From Eutypella sp. D-1 (lineage: Eukaryota; Ascomycota; Sordariomycetes; Xylariales; Diatrypaceae): 64,000 bases of DNA. Shown here piece by piece: positions 37,201 through 49,500 of this stretch. Below the pieces are notes generated by a model, which saw only the letters and a list, made by a program, of their open reading frames with translations, did no database searches and had not been told where the DNA came from. Each line of letters starts with the position of its first letter. Position 1 is the stretch's first letter. The position numbers and the translations under genes were made by a program. The stretch spans positions 2,232,001 through 2,296,000 of the forward strand of contig JAJTTP010000001.1 of the NCBI GenBank assembly GCA_023313575.1, read 5' to 3'.

Positions 37201-39202
37201 TTCTTCATCACCCGATCAAGAAGAATCTGGCTTTACTTATTATGTACGAGATTTAAGTACGTTAGTAGTTAGTCACGGCCACTAACTAACTAAAAGGACA
37301 CGGTTTTCTACCAGACGTAATGCCTACTACGAACGGAACTCGGTGCGAGTTGGTGCGGTCGACGGTACTTCACCTGCAGTGCAGGACGAGTGTAGTCTAC
37401 AAAGGCTTTTCCTAACGTGGCCAGTCGGCTATAATCCTGTGACTACTACGCATTAGGTTATATTAACAGCCGTTATTACAATCGGCGCCTTGTACAACTT
37501 ACAACAACTTCCTGACGCCTGACGTTTCCCTGCTCGGAGATGTATATTCTTTTCTCCAACATTACATCTTTTCTGGCTGCTACATAGTAATAGTTTGCGG
37601 TCTCCGTGCTTTGGGGAAGATGGATTGTGGGGAATCTATGGCGGAGCGTGTCTTATATCATGGTTCCCACCGCCCGCTTAAAAACTGACCCAAGTAGACG
37701 GTCCTATATCTCTGCGCTAGAGACTGGTTCTCAGAGTACGGGCCAACGGAGCAGTGCGCTTGATCATCACGAACCCGTCACAAATTGGCTTGACCCAGTT
37801 GAAGCCCAAGCGTATATGATCCTTGCCGGACTTGTTATGGGGATATGGAGCAGTGTTAGGGCTACTAGTCGTACATAGATACCATCTCTGCTGTTTGTGT
37901 TCCCCATCCAACCTTCAAAAATGTTCTAGTGTTCCGGGGACTGCAAGAGCATTGAACCATAGCCTAATGTGATAAAGGGTACAGAGCCCCCACTGAAAGT
38001 TCAGTATAACTAAATAGAAGCAGATGCGGCCGAGGACCTTTGCGATATTGGAGTATGTATGCAGGCACGGTCATTTTTGGAGATAAATGGAGTATAAGAG
38101 GTTACCTTCATTTCGAGTTGCAGCGGAGGATGCAGTATAGCATTCTTCACATGGAATAAACCTTGCTGCCTTCGATGAACCCGTCGTCATATGAATCATC
38201 ACCCCAGGTCAAAGAGCACATCGAGATTGCAGTCATGCGTATACTACATAGTAGGCATACGAAATGATGCGCGAAGTTCCGTATTCGTTATTCCGTGATG
38301 ACGGACCCCGTCGGACATTCATCGAATAGACCATGGTGAGCGGCATAATAAGAAGAGCCCTGGTTGCCTGTACCAAAGTGCTACATGGAAAAGAAAAACA
38401 ACGTCGCAAATGGCTAGAGTCTATGCTCGATCATGGTCGGCGACGACGTCTCTGGGTTTGAAACGTGTCTGGTCTATGTTTCCTCCCGTAGTTATGATTC
38501 CAAGCAGGAAAGCACTAGTGTAGATGGGATCTAGAATCACCGACACATCGTTTAGACGGGCCGGTATGTATCTAAGGTTTCATCCATCACATTGGGTTTG
38601 CAGACCCAATTTTGAATGAAGACATCTCCATAACCCGGTAACTATAGCACCATATTAGCAACGTATTATAACAAAGCACCTCCTACATACCCTAAATACA
38701 TACTCGCCTGTCTAGTCTACCATCTTAAGACATGTAGGTATTAAACAATACTAGGGATATATGAAGCTAGCCCCAACAAAAAATAACACAAGATGACACA
38801 TCCCGCAAACCGCAAGATGCTCCGTCCATGTGTGGTCTCGGGACAAGACCGACAGAAATTGCCTAGTTGCAGGTTAGCAGCCTAGATCCGCATAGACAAG
38901 GCCGCCGGTCCTCGACGGCGCCTTTAAATGTACCAGCTCCGTGGAACTTACACCTGTCAACCTGGAGTGTGGTCGTTGAGCAGTCCATCAGGCACGAAAA
39001 CATCCGAGTCTGGCGTCTTGATGTTGAGAAATGCATATTGCCTAACCAGCTACATAGCACATACGATTGCGTAAGTCTCTGCATACGTGCCGTGCCATTG
39101 CAAGTACAGAGGTAGGCATCGATCCATCCTAGGCGAACAAATGACCACGGCCCCTTGAAGACAAAAAAGTAACTACCTAGGCAGTGGATCGCGGGATTCC
39201 GA
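31221..39202. other. Gene-poor stretch, left part (8 kb)
   Basis: No exon, conserved motif, tRNA or rRNA was recognised on either strand. Open frames are at most ~150 codons, often overlap in several frames, and have no coherent composition. Base composition is mixed rather than strongly AT-rich, so the stretch does not look like heavily RIP-mutated transposon DNA. The promoter of the seven-helix receptor should lie in the first kilobase. Confidence 0.5.
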
Positions 39203-39395
39203 ACCACTGTACGGTGGGCTACAGCGCTGACTGTCCCAATTCCCTTTTTTTTGCCCAAAAACGCGTATAGGGCCACCCCTATGTAGATATATATTTGGAC
39301 TGCCAGCTGGCACCAAATAAGGTATGATCCGTCCTATTTAATCACACCCATCCAATCCTATTTAATCGCACCCATCCCATTCAATCGCACCCATT

Positions 39396-39500
39396 ATAGC
39401 CAGTGCAGCCACTGTAACCACTGCAGCCATTGCAGCCATTACAACCATTGCAACCATTGCAACCATTGCAACCATTGCAACCATTGCAGCCATTACAGCC
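39396..39500. repeat. Tandem 9-bp repeat inside the MITE
   Basis: About ten imperfect copies of a 9-bp unit close to CCATTGCAA run head-to-tail. Variants replace AACC with AGCC and TTGC with TTAC. They sit in the left half of the hAT-like element and would allow copy-number change between element copies. Confidence 0.85.
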
Positions 39501-39550
39501 TATTTAGGATATTAGGTAAATGGTATAGGTGCGATTAAATGGGATAAATA

Positions 39551-39590
39551 GCCTGCGATGGCCCGCGATAGCCTGCGATAGCCCGCGATA
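39551..39590. repeat. Tandem 10-bp repeat inside the MITE
   Basis: Four copies of a 10-bp unit alternate between GCCTGCGATR and GCCCGCGATA. The array is immediately right of the internal inverted repeat arm at 39528-39543. Confidence 0.85.
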
Positions 39591-39789
39591 AGTTATAATA
39601 AAAAGATATGATATTATGTATGTAAAAGGTATATAGCGGGTACGTTATCGTTTTAAAAGGGTATATGCATTTAAAAAAGTGCTAAAAATCACCAGCTGGC
39701 TGCTAGTACACCCTTTATTCGAATTGGGGTGCATGTATTAAAAAAAAGGGAATTGGGACAGTCAGCGCTGTAGCCCACCGTACCACTGT

Positions 39790-41100
39790 CGAGAAGCTCT
39801 GTTTGGGATCGGACGTGAAACTTGACACCTCTTCCATCCCCTGGTTGGTAAAGGTCTAACTAGTAAGGGGGAAGGTTACCCGACGGCTTCCGGGCTACTG
39901 GGATACAAACCAAATATTCGTAATCCCGTACACCACCCGGAGTCAACATGTACTTCAACCTGGCTTGATGTCCGACGCCGAGAATTTCCTGTCGTGGTTG
40001 CTTGGGTTTTAGAGCGACCTTATTATAGCATCAAAAACAATAATCGCGGCTATATACGGATCATATGCGGTAAGTATAGCGCTTTGTTCCTTTTTTTACC
40101 TTGTAAATTCAAGGGCTATTTCGAGCCGTATCTAGATTGCCGTTAGACACGGGGAATCCGGCGTCGGTCCATACGAGCGAATAGGACACGGTCCCGTTCG
40201 ACAAGTGAATAGTAGGCTCATAGTATTCCGACAATGGCCGCCGGTGTATACGGATTTAGAACCTTTCCAGAAAACGCCTCCTCGGAAGCCAACTACTAGG
40301 GCATCCCCCGCTCACTCGATGTCTAGTACATATGGTAACAGGAAGTCGCTAGCTGAAGATTCCAATGCATGTTTTACAAAAACGTGTTTCCTTCTTTTTC
40401 TCCCCCTTCTTTTCTTCTTACGCTTCCCTTCCACCCCTTGCGGCACGACCCTGTCAGCCCTGCCCTTGTCGTGTGATACGGGCTCCAGGCCTCTGTTTCC
40501 GTTTCTCCACCGGTCCGATTAGATTACGTGCTCCCTTGCCTGAGGCTGGTATTAAGAGTTCTAGCCAGTCTAGTCTAGTCCAAAATTATCATCGCGGGCA
40601 GGGTTAGGGGGCCTTAGGGCTGCCAGGACCACTACTATGTATGTATATACTCCGTACACGCATAGCAATTAGTTAGCGAGCTCCGTCGCCATCACCTCTC
40701 CCCAGGTCGTGGAGGCGAGATTTGAAGCGACGGGGCGATGCGATGCGGATGCGGTGCGATGTGATGCACGGCTCTCCAGAGGGCCCTAATCGGATTCGTC
40801 GGTAGGTAGGGGTAAACGGGCTACTCCTGCAATGCGTAATTATGTACACCCTAATTATGTACGCCCTATTTTCGAGGTCGATGGTGTTGGGGCTTCACTT
40901 GTCTACCTGCGTGTTACAACAAGGGGTCGGAAGACAATAACTATAGCATGACGTCTTTGGTCTCAGGTGGGAGAAACGCATAAGGTGAGACGATGTCGTC
41001 TTCCCAGATTCCCAACGATAACTATGGGCGTGATGAGACGAGTACGGGCAAATGGAGCGGGCTTTCTCCCTGTCGAGGGACAACCGCGCTGACGCTGTTA

Positions 41101-41134
<34 letters not shown>

Positions 41135-44100
41135 TGTTGCTGTTGTACTGCATCCCTCAGAGAACAGAGATTGAAAAGAATATGACATCTTCTGTCTTCA
41201 CTTTCCCACTATTCTGTCTTGTATCACTTCTCAACCAAGTGGCCAGTTTTGCCTACCCGCCATACAGATCCGGGCTTACTTGACGGGTTAGGAAACTGCC
41301 CCTGTTGCTTTTGCGCTTCACATGGCATACCTTTGTATTTTCCCACCTTCGTCATCGGGTGGCGGATAGTTGGTGGTTTCCCCATTGTTGGTATCTATGT
41401 CGGTAGACAGCTTCCTCTACGGGAAACTCGAGCACCCCGGATTCCCTAGTATACGACATGCAAGTAGAAAGTTCTCTCGGCCGTCCTGCCTTACTTAAGT
41501 AAAGCCTGCATGTGTGCGAGTGGTGGTTGGGTAGGCACGAAGAAATGTCATGTTGATAACGATCCAAGAGCTCTATGAGGAGGGTGCATTCTGAAAGGGG
41601 GGCTTTGGTTTGAAGATATGTGCGTCTTGCACATCGCCTCATACCACTTCGCTTCACTTGTTCGACCCACGTAGCCGCCGGCAGCGTACCGACAAAGCAA
41701 CCCTTCTAGATCCTTTTTCTGGAAGATGTGGTAACGTTCGACGGAAAACCCCCCACGGCGATCCCCTCCTCTCTTTCAGTCCCTCTCATGGGGAGGCGAC
41801 AGCATAGTCGAGCGCAGGGGTTGAAGGGGGTCGGCAACAATCTACGACCTCGTACTGGTGTCACAAGTAAATGCATGGTTCCCGAATTTGCTCAGCCAAT
41901 CCGGGCCGGCAATCACGTTACTTTCCCGATGTTGAAACTGCTGCATCGTACTTTGCTACCACCTTACCATTGACGCAACCCCACGCTGCTTGCTGTCACT
42001 TCTAAGTTCTAGGCGGCCCCTCTTTTTCTTCTTTCCTTTGCTTCTTCTCCAACTTCTTATGCCTTGTGAAGGTTGTGGTAGAATCAGGGGAGGAAGCACG
42101 ACACTGCCCAGGATTTTTGATAAATGATGATGATGACGAGGATGAGGATGCTGGTATCAACAGACGCAGACGGCCCACGGCGTCGACAACGAGACGAGCA
42201 GGGTTCACGCGGGGTAGGCCGTCGGTATAGAACATAGATATTAGGTCCGGCACTTGAACTCCTGACCTTCTAGGTAAGAGGCGCGTTGATCCATTTCCAG
42301 AATGCTACTAGATAATGCAATTACACACTTGGCTACTTTCTTCCCCTGGAGCCCTCCGTCCCCACGATAAACTTCAGGCAGAGGCACGGAGATTTTCCAG
42401 AGGCCACCTCGGTGCGACGGATCTGATACACGGAATATGCATATTAGTTACTGGCTAACTCATACTAACTAGCTGCGACTATAGGGACTACTATTCCCAC
42501 TACTTGAATTGAGTTGGAGAGCTGGGCTAAGGAAATAGAGACGCTTTCAACAAGACCTGTAATATTATGTGAACAATTATGGTCAGCCGTTTATGAGCGA
42601 ACAGACAGGACCAAAACAGGTATTCAGCCTATTCAACGACGGTTCTATATGTCTATAACACCGTTCACGTAGAAATCATCTCTTAAATCCGGCTTCGTTG
42701 GGATGATGATAGAACACATACTTCATTACGAATCAAGTACACATATGCGAAGAGGATAGGAGCTTGCATGTGAATTTGTAGAAAATATGATGCGAATATC
42801 GAATCAATCATCTGCCGTGCTCGAGGATCTTGTGTAGTTTTGTTCCTTATCTCCATCTCCCTCTACTTGTGTATCCCTCTCCGCTTCGTTCTTTACGCGC
42901 AGGGAAGAACCTCGTAGAAGTTGGGGCTCCGTGCATATTGCTGTCGGGGTGTCGGGCTTGTACTAAATCATCGCATTTCTAGCCCACGTGGAGAAAGTCG
43001 TTGTTTTTGACGTGCTACTAACTATGTTGGCTATCTCTTATGACTATTAGCTTAGGGTGGAGGGGTAGTTGGGGATATTGGGGTCGTGTAACTAACGGAG
43101 ATGACATCTATAGTGTCACATAGTGCGGGACGGGGCTGCCAGGCGGTCTCGCAAGTGCCGCGACTAACGAGACGATCTGTCGCGATGAACCAGAACCCCA
43201 AGACCACCAAGGCTAGAACCGTGAACATCACGGTCGAGCTCAGACTACCAGTGACGTGTGCTTCAAGATGATCTATAGGCACAGTAAAGGGGCTACGGTG
43301 CTATCCAGTGTCTTCGCTCGTCTCTCACCCCATGTTTATGAGTTAAGTCATTGTGCAGTCGAGTCCCGGCAATGTCTTTGGCAACCTGCTGAGTCACTCA
43401 TTTGTCACAGTATACTCTGCATGGTTAAGTTGTAGTCTGGATAGCTAAGTAGACGTCGAGTTATGCTCAGGAGAGAAAGAAGGCGGGGGCCAGTTTTCCT
43501 AAACTGTTCCCTTGCACATGCGTTCTGGCCTGGCACATGCCCTCCATCCCACTACTATCCTTATCTTCGAAGACGTGCGATGAGCACATCCGGCAATGGT
43601 TTCGTTGTTTGGGGGGCTGACCCCGGGCCGGCAGGCTGGATTAGGCAGGATAGATGCCTAGTCCGCTATGTCGCAGGGCTGAGGACGCTCGCCAGATGTT
43701 CCCTCTTTCAAAACCGAGAGCGTGGGCATAGGTTCTTGGCTGACCAGATCTCACTTGGACACTTTGCTCGGTTCGATACGTGTGTCTAATTTCATTTCTA
43801 CTTCGGATGGTGGAATTCATGAGTTCTGCTTTGGTAGCCTGAGGAGCTTTTCCTCTGTATTCTGTCTGTATAGTGAAGATATGTGGCGACAACCTAATAT
43901 TGTTGACAATGTACTGATTGCTGGCTGTATTAAACGGAACCGCTGCTTTCTACATAGATGCCCGTGCAAAAAATAAGGCATTGCTCTGATCCCAGACTAG
44001 ATTCAATTAGTGGCTTTGCCTCTAGTTAAGAATAAGTTATATAAATCTCAATTACCAATCTGGTGAGTTATATTCCCCAAGGTGGAAGACAAAGTGTTTA

Positions 44101-44748
44101 TAGAAATTATATTCTTCATACGCTATTTTCACTTTCCTTAAGCGATTGACATAGAGACACTACAGGTAAGTAGTTTAGTATCGTTCTATTATGCTCTCTT
44201 CTACAAAATGGGACTATAGCTATGTGGTCGTTGTCGTCGCCATACCCGATGCCTCACTTAGTGTTTAACTCTGTACCGAATGTTGTTTTATGAGATTGAT
44301 ATAGACATCGTCCAAGTTTATTGTGTGTGTAGCATAGGAATCGGTTGGCTCCGGTTTTATGAACGTCCTTGTGACATGGTAGTCATCAGGTTACTGGTAG
44401 CCGGTAATATATCGACTGAGACTTGCGACCGTAGTGGGTATATATATGTGTCGCCATTGATAATGTACAGACGAGAGTAGTGGCCCATAGAGGTCTATAT
44501 AATCGCAGGTCGTACTATCTGTCTATCTTGTACTTCTCCTTATAAGCAACCCTAGTATGTTAGTATGTCCGTATACGATCCCTTTTTGAAATAAGAGGAA
44601 TACGTGCCGCACAACTTTGGTTGAACCGATACTCGCTCCTAGAACCCCGTCGCTATGCATAAACAGCCATACCCCTCCTAATACCGAAATGTTACGTTCT
44701 CTAATTTATATGTTTAACATAGGAAATAGGCAATTATCTCTCAGCCCC
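39790..44748. other. Gene-poor stretch, right part (5 kb)
   Basis: No gene was recognised. It includes a hexanucleotide repeat (GTTGCC units) at about 41096-41145 and GATGCG-like imperfect repeats at 40736-40768. There is a degenerate tRNA-like stretch at about 42240-42322 that lacks a proper anticodon loop. A 76-codon frame at 43052-43282 (minus) contains one hydrophobic segment but no ATG start, and it is not called as a gene. Confidence 0.5.
41096..41145. repeat. Hexanucleotide GTTGCC/GTTGCT microsatellite
   Basis: Five GTTGCC-type units are followed by GTTGCT units, head-to-tail, in noncoding DNA. It has no protein context that would make it a coding repeat. Confidence 0.85.
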
Positions 44749-46406
44749 TCAAGACATGCTTATTTCTGGCTTGACGGAGAAGACCGCATTGAGAGCGTCG
44801 CGAACCTCGAATTCCTCCATTACAGCGCCGAACCTAGGGTGCGGGTTAGTTTAGGCGGGGACTCATCTACGTCAACGGAGAGGTCGGGGAGGGCTGGCTT
44901 CATACCCATAGCATCGAACCTTTCCTCTCAGTTCATCTATTAGTCTCGCGAGGTCCTCTGGTCCTAGCTCTGCAAGTCTTGGATGATCAAGGACTTTGCC
45001 CCAGGCCATCTAGAATGATTCCCAGGAGAGTTAGCGATCGTGACTGGAATATGCGCAAGTTCCATCTAGCCACGCCGGCGGCGGAAATATAATTATATAA
45101 AAACAACAATGTGTAAGAGCTTAGGAAGTGACCACCCGTGGATATTAACCGCGCATATAAGTGTATAGTCACGAGAGACATGTGAGCTTTTACTTACGAC
45201 TGGCGTAATCTCCCCGTCCAGATCTAGTCTCCTGCTTAGGTCGAGGAGAGTGGCGAGATCCCCCTTGGATAATTCCCACGTCTGCCCCTGTTCTGGGCAG
45301 GCGTGCGCATTTCCGAACGGTACATTCTTGTTAGGAAGGTTTGAGAAGGGTCCCGGGGGGCAAGAAGCCATCAAAGCATGTCCACATGGCTCGCCGCCTT
45401 CCTCGTTTTTTCTATCCAGTAGCCACGGCAAGTGAGACATGCATGGTTTCTCGAGCCTACATTGCGATCCAACCAGCGTAATTAGCTAGAAAACTCCCAC
45501 AGGTTGGCGGTGGACGCGTTATGTCTTCTTTGATGTGATAGCCTTGTCCATCAGAAGTGGGGAGGTGACATGTATGCCTTCGAGGGGTCATCGGGGTCAT
45601 CGTACGTTAAGACGAAATCTATCCCAGCCTGTTCGTAGTCTACGGGGACGGGTGCTATGTGTCGTGTTGTCGCGGCCTGCAACTGCGCGCCGCCCCCTGT
45701 TAAATGAGCAGGAGGGTTAGGCAGTGACGGCGCAGATGATATTGTTGACATGGGCGGGGTGAAGGCATGATTGGATCCGGGTGCATGGGCGCCGGACACG
45801 CTGCTCGAAGCGTACCCGAAGCTAGGATTGCTGCTGAGATCGTCCAAGACTCCAGCCGTCGAAACTGTTGGCGGGATGCTATTTTGTTGCAAGAGACCCT
45901 TGAGTTGCCTGTTCTCCTCGACCAGCTTATCCTTATCTTGCGCCACATTACTATATACCTCCTTCAGGCGCAACACCTCATCCTCGAGAGCTTTAATGTA
46001 CAACTCCTTTCGCTCACGATGTGTCCTGCCATAATATGTCAGAACTTGGATCTTGGAAGCTCTGAGTGGATAAGCCGTAGACACTGTACCTCTGAGCTTG
46101 GCGGTTCAGCTCCTGACGACGAGTCAATGCCGGCTTGCTGTCGGGTTTGGGCCCACGACGCTTTGGCGGGTTGCCATCCCTAGTGGCCTTCTTATCATTC
46201 AGGGCCTTCAGGAAGTTGAGATTCATAGATGACAGGGGGCTCTTTTCCTGGCTGCCGCTCCCTTCCGGGTTCTGCGGTGACGATGAGGCAGACATAGATG
46301 TGTAGTCGTAGAGAGAACCCAGTGACAGGTTGATATCAGAGAGCGAGTAGTGTGGCGGTGGACTGGAATAGATGAAGGCTAACCCATGGTTAGTGGTTTC
46401 GGCCAT
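44749..46406 (-). CDS. bZIP transcription factor (AP-1/Yap-like basic region)
   Basis: Five exons: 46406-46090, 46025-45606, 45456-45198, 45009-44906 and 44833-44749, giving 394 residues. Introns are 64, 149, 188 and 72 bp. The first splice lies inside the basic region, joining TRRQELNRQAQ to RTHRERKELYIKALE. The motif NRQAQRTHRERK is of the fungal Yap/AP-1 class. A leucine zipper of about four heptads follows (VLRLKEVYSNVAQDKDKLVE then NRQLKGLL). Later splices restore GIDFVLTLEKPCMSHLPWLL, then EPCGHALMASCPP, GEITPVMAWGKVLDHPRL and RCYGFGAVMEEFEVRDALN. This conserved C-terminal half is seen in one group of ascomycete bZIP proteins. The nuclear DNA-binding role is from the family; target genes are unknown. 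It sits alone between two gene-poor stretches. A 14-bp tandem repeat lies ~100 bp upstream of the start. Confidence 0.87.
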
Positions 46407-46504
46407 TGTAATGTGACGAGATGCTTCGTTGCCTCTTTGATGGGCGTTTATAATATGGTTTACCTAAATCAAAGAAACAGAGCAAGTATCAAGGGAGGTA
46501 AGGA

Positions 46505-46574
46505 GGCGAGGAAAAGAAGGCGAGGAAAAGAAGGCGAGGAAAAGAAGGCGAGGAAAAGAAGGCGAGGAAAAGAA
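46505..46574. repeat. Five perfect 14-bp repeats upstream of the bZIP gene
   Basis: The unit GGCGAGGAAAAGAA is repeated five times without change, with partial copies at both ends. Read on the strand of the bZIP gene it is a pyrimidine tract beginning 99 bp upstream of the start codon, so it lies in the promoter or 5' leader. Pyrimidine tracts are common near fungal transcription starts, but perfect tandem copies can vary in number between strains. Confidence 0.9.
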
Positions 46575-49500
46575 GGCGATGTGATAGCTTCAAATATGCA
46601 AGCTACCGCCAGTGACATGATAGTTGTTGGGATGGCATACCTCTCCTATAAGTCTACAAGATCAGCGATCTGTACTTGGGGGGAGTGAGCGACCCTTGCT
46701 TCGTTGTATTCCAAATCACAGGACGAGCAATGACAACAGAGCTTCGGCTAATGGGCAAATGGGCATGCTAATGGGCTAATGGAGGGAGGTCGGCCTCAAC
46801 TCGAGGTTGTTTCGATACGCTGCTACCTCGACGTCTTTTCGACCTTGGCGCTGAAGGTGACATGCGCCGTGCGGTTGGCTAAAGCTTCTTTTCTCTTCTT
46901 TCTTTCCCTTCTTTGACGTAGTATGCCAGCAAGATTTCTAGAACCTACCGAGTTGCCCGATTGATGTTCCCTGTTTGATGAGTTCCTGTGGTGGATTAGA
47001 ATATTTCGCATAAAACCTAAGCACACTCAGTTTCGTGTATGAGTTGTTGAAGTTCATGATGATTACTCTCCGATCATTAGCAGAGAAATGCTTTAGAGAA
47101 GCAAAGTCCTGCGCCACGAAGAGCCAAGCACATACAGTAGGCCCAGAGTACCTACTTTCCAGGTTGTCAGGCTGTTTCTAGTTGTTTGATTCGTTGCCTG
47201 TAGCTGAGTAGTGCCCGACAACCCCGACAAGTACAAAAACGGTCCACCATCGGGTACTTTAACGACCCTAGACCCCCCCGCGGCCGAGAACCTTACTACT
47301 TACCAGGGAGGGCTAGGTACTTAGGTAGTAATTAATATTCTTTTCTCCTCGGTGCGCGCCGGCCAGGCGGCGGTGATGATACCAGCTAAGTTACCCATAC
47401 CTACTACCTAGGTAGGTATTCTGTATTCTACCGTACCTAGGTAGTTGACTGCCTAGGCTGGTATCTAGTATACATGCATCCTCTGCAGCGTAGGGTTGCA
47501 GAGCCATATTCATGATGCAACTCCAACAACACCATTCAAATTCTTTATAGTAGTATTTTCTTCTTCTTCGATAGAGTACATATAGGTAGAGTTGGGAAAT
47601 AGGAAAGAGGCCGAAGATTCACATCTTTCAGCCACTTATCTACGTACTGTGATCGTCGATGTAGTAAGTGTTCGGGTACCTCATTCCCACTCCCGCGTAG
47701 CGGGGCACCAGCTCATATACATAACACATACAAGTATGTATATATTGTGCCCCCTTTTTGCCTCTCAACAGCCAGGAACACGCGGAGAAATGACTACGCA
47801 GACGACGAAGACTGCAGAGAACCGTTACACTAATTTAAGCCACGTTTGCCACGAGTTCTGGTGAGTTGGTGAGCTGAATAATGACTGATACCTACCTAGG
47901 TAGTCAATATGGAGTAGGCGTAGCAATTCTAGAATGGCGGAATTGTTTGAGCCCCCAACCCCCACTCCTTTGGTATCTCTACTGCATAAGTATACTTCCT
48001 CAGCTGCTCAGCTTCCTTATAAGATTATATATTCATGAACTGCCCAGTGTGCTTTACCCTACGTAGGTGTGCACCTATGTGTAAGAGTCTTTGGGTGTAT
48101 GCGTGCGTGCATGCGTACGTTCGTGCGAGGTACCCCCATGAAACATCTCAGAGTAGCACCAGGACTTTACTATGATGACCCAACCGAGGCCATACCTACT
48201 ACACATGTTGACGAATAGCTTGGTTGAGTCTACATCTACATGTCCGGTATTCTTATCATCTGCGCATGCGAGGGACTTCCTCGCCCTCGGCTGAGGCAAG
48301 AAAGCCTCCGATGATGATATCGTATACGGACGACTGCAACACTGTGGTCGGCCATTCTAACCTTATTCTACGTACCGTACCTTCTAAAGTGGCAGACTAT
48401 CCAGCTCTTGGCTCGGGGGTCGGCCTGGGCTCATTGGCTGGTCGTTTAAGGGTCTCTCGCTAATCGATCTCGAGTATGGGTCGCAATCTTGAAGTCAAAT
48501 GCCGTAAGCTGGGTAGGTAGCACGGCCTTACATATATGTGTTGCAACTCGACTAGGAGCTCCTGAAGCGCCCTGAAGAGCGATCGGCGCCGGCCCGTTCC
48601 ATCGAGCTGCTCCGCCAGTCCGTATGGCACCCGAGAGAAGACGATAGGGTGGGCGATGGCATGGGGGTTGGCAGGCTGGAAAGGGGGGAGGGGAGTGGGA
48701 TCCACCCGCGGCGCCCTGAGCACTGCATTATCTGGGTTACTACCTCCCGCTCCGGGATATCTGGGCAATCTTCGCCAGGCATCTCGATTTTGAAAAGAGA
48801 AATCATGGCCGATGTGATGATAGAAACGTGGTCCGTGGAGCGCGGCACTGCACCATGACATGCAGAAGCACATCATATTTGCCATTGCCATATCCATCCT
48901 GTTGAAGGTGTACGTAGGACAAAGCACTTTCCTTTATGGGACTTCCCGTGGTGAGGGGACCGGCGGGCACGCAACACACTCACACTCACACTCTCATACA
49001 TTTGAAATCAAGGTTAGCTTCGTCCGGCGTTAGGTAATCTAGTCGCATTCCACTGACACCCTTTCCGTCGAGCACGGAATATCTACTCCAGATTGGAAGA
49101 TGAGGACAGCTCAGCATGATGTGTTCTAGCCTTCGTCTCTGACGGTCTTGAGCTAAATTTCGATCTGTCCTTTCTCCTATTTTCTACGACCACTTCAATT
49201 TCATCACTGCACTTGAACCCATTCGAACATCGGCCAATACAGCTTATCTAGACTAGCTTGAGGAGGCAGCCTACAGTGGCTACTTTAACGAAAGGGAGAG
49301 TACACCGCCCCCCTCTCTGTCCATTTCCGTTCCGGCTCTCTTACTGACTATTATCTCCTGAAAATGGCCTGTGCTATCTGGTCGTCTCTGGCAGGCGCCT
49401 GAAGGTTACTCTGCACGACTCCATTACCGGGGCGATCCCTTACTGTATATTTTCACGCTTTGCTCTGGGCGAATGCAAATAATGCGTTGGTCAGTCGACG

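Larger units (their letters stand above)
39203..39789. mobile_element. Non-autonomous hAT-like MITE with 8-bp target site duplication
   Basis: A 571-bp element spans 39211-39781. Its ends are perfect 42-bp terminal inverted repeats (39211-39252 and 39740-39781), starting ACGGTGGGCTACAGCGCTGA and ending in a run of eight T on the inner side. Both ends are flanked by the same 8-bp direct repeat ACCACTGT (39203-39210 and 39782-39789). An 8-bp duplication with short inverted repeats is the hallmark of hAT transposition. No transposase frame is present, so it must have moved in trans. Perfect repeats and an intact duplication suggest a recent insertion. The interior carries tandem 9-bp and 10-bp repeats and an internal inverted pair. 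Alternatives such as a mariner-type element (TA duplication) fit less well, because the eight flanking bases match exactly. Confidence 0.9.

Noticed and set aside
42240..42322. tRNA-like stretch on the minus strand (D-arm-like AAATGGATCAACGCG, T-loop-like GTTCAAG)
   Set aside because: Acceptor and T stems do not pair well, and no anticodon loop places T33 and a purine at 37. At most it is a decayed tRNA or tRNA-derived repeat; a tRNAscan-SE or SINE search would decide.
43052..43282. Short frame with one hydrophobic segment (minus strand)
   Set aside because: It has no ATG start and an upstream in-frame stop, and I found no splice partner.
48460..48927. 155-codon minus-strand open frame in the gene-poor block
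   Set aside because: It opens with GTG; the first ATG is ten codons in. It overlaps another open frame, and no motif or family was recognised.
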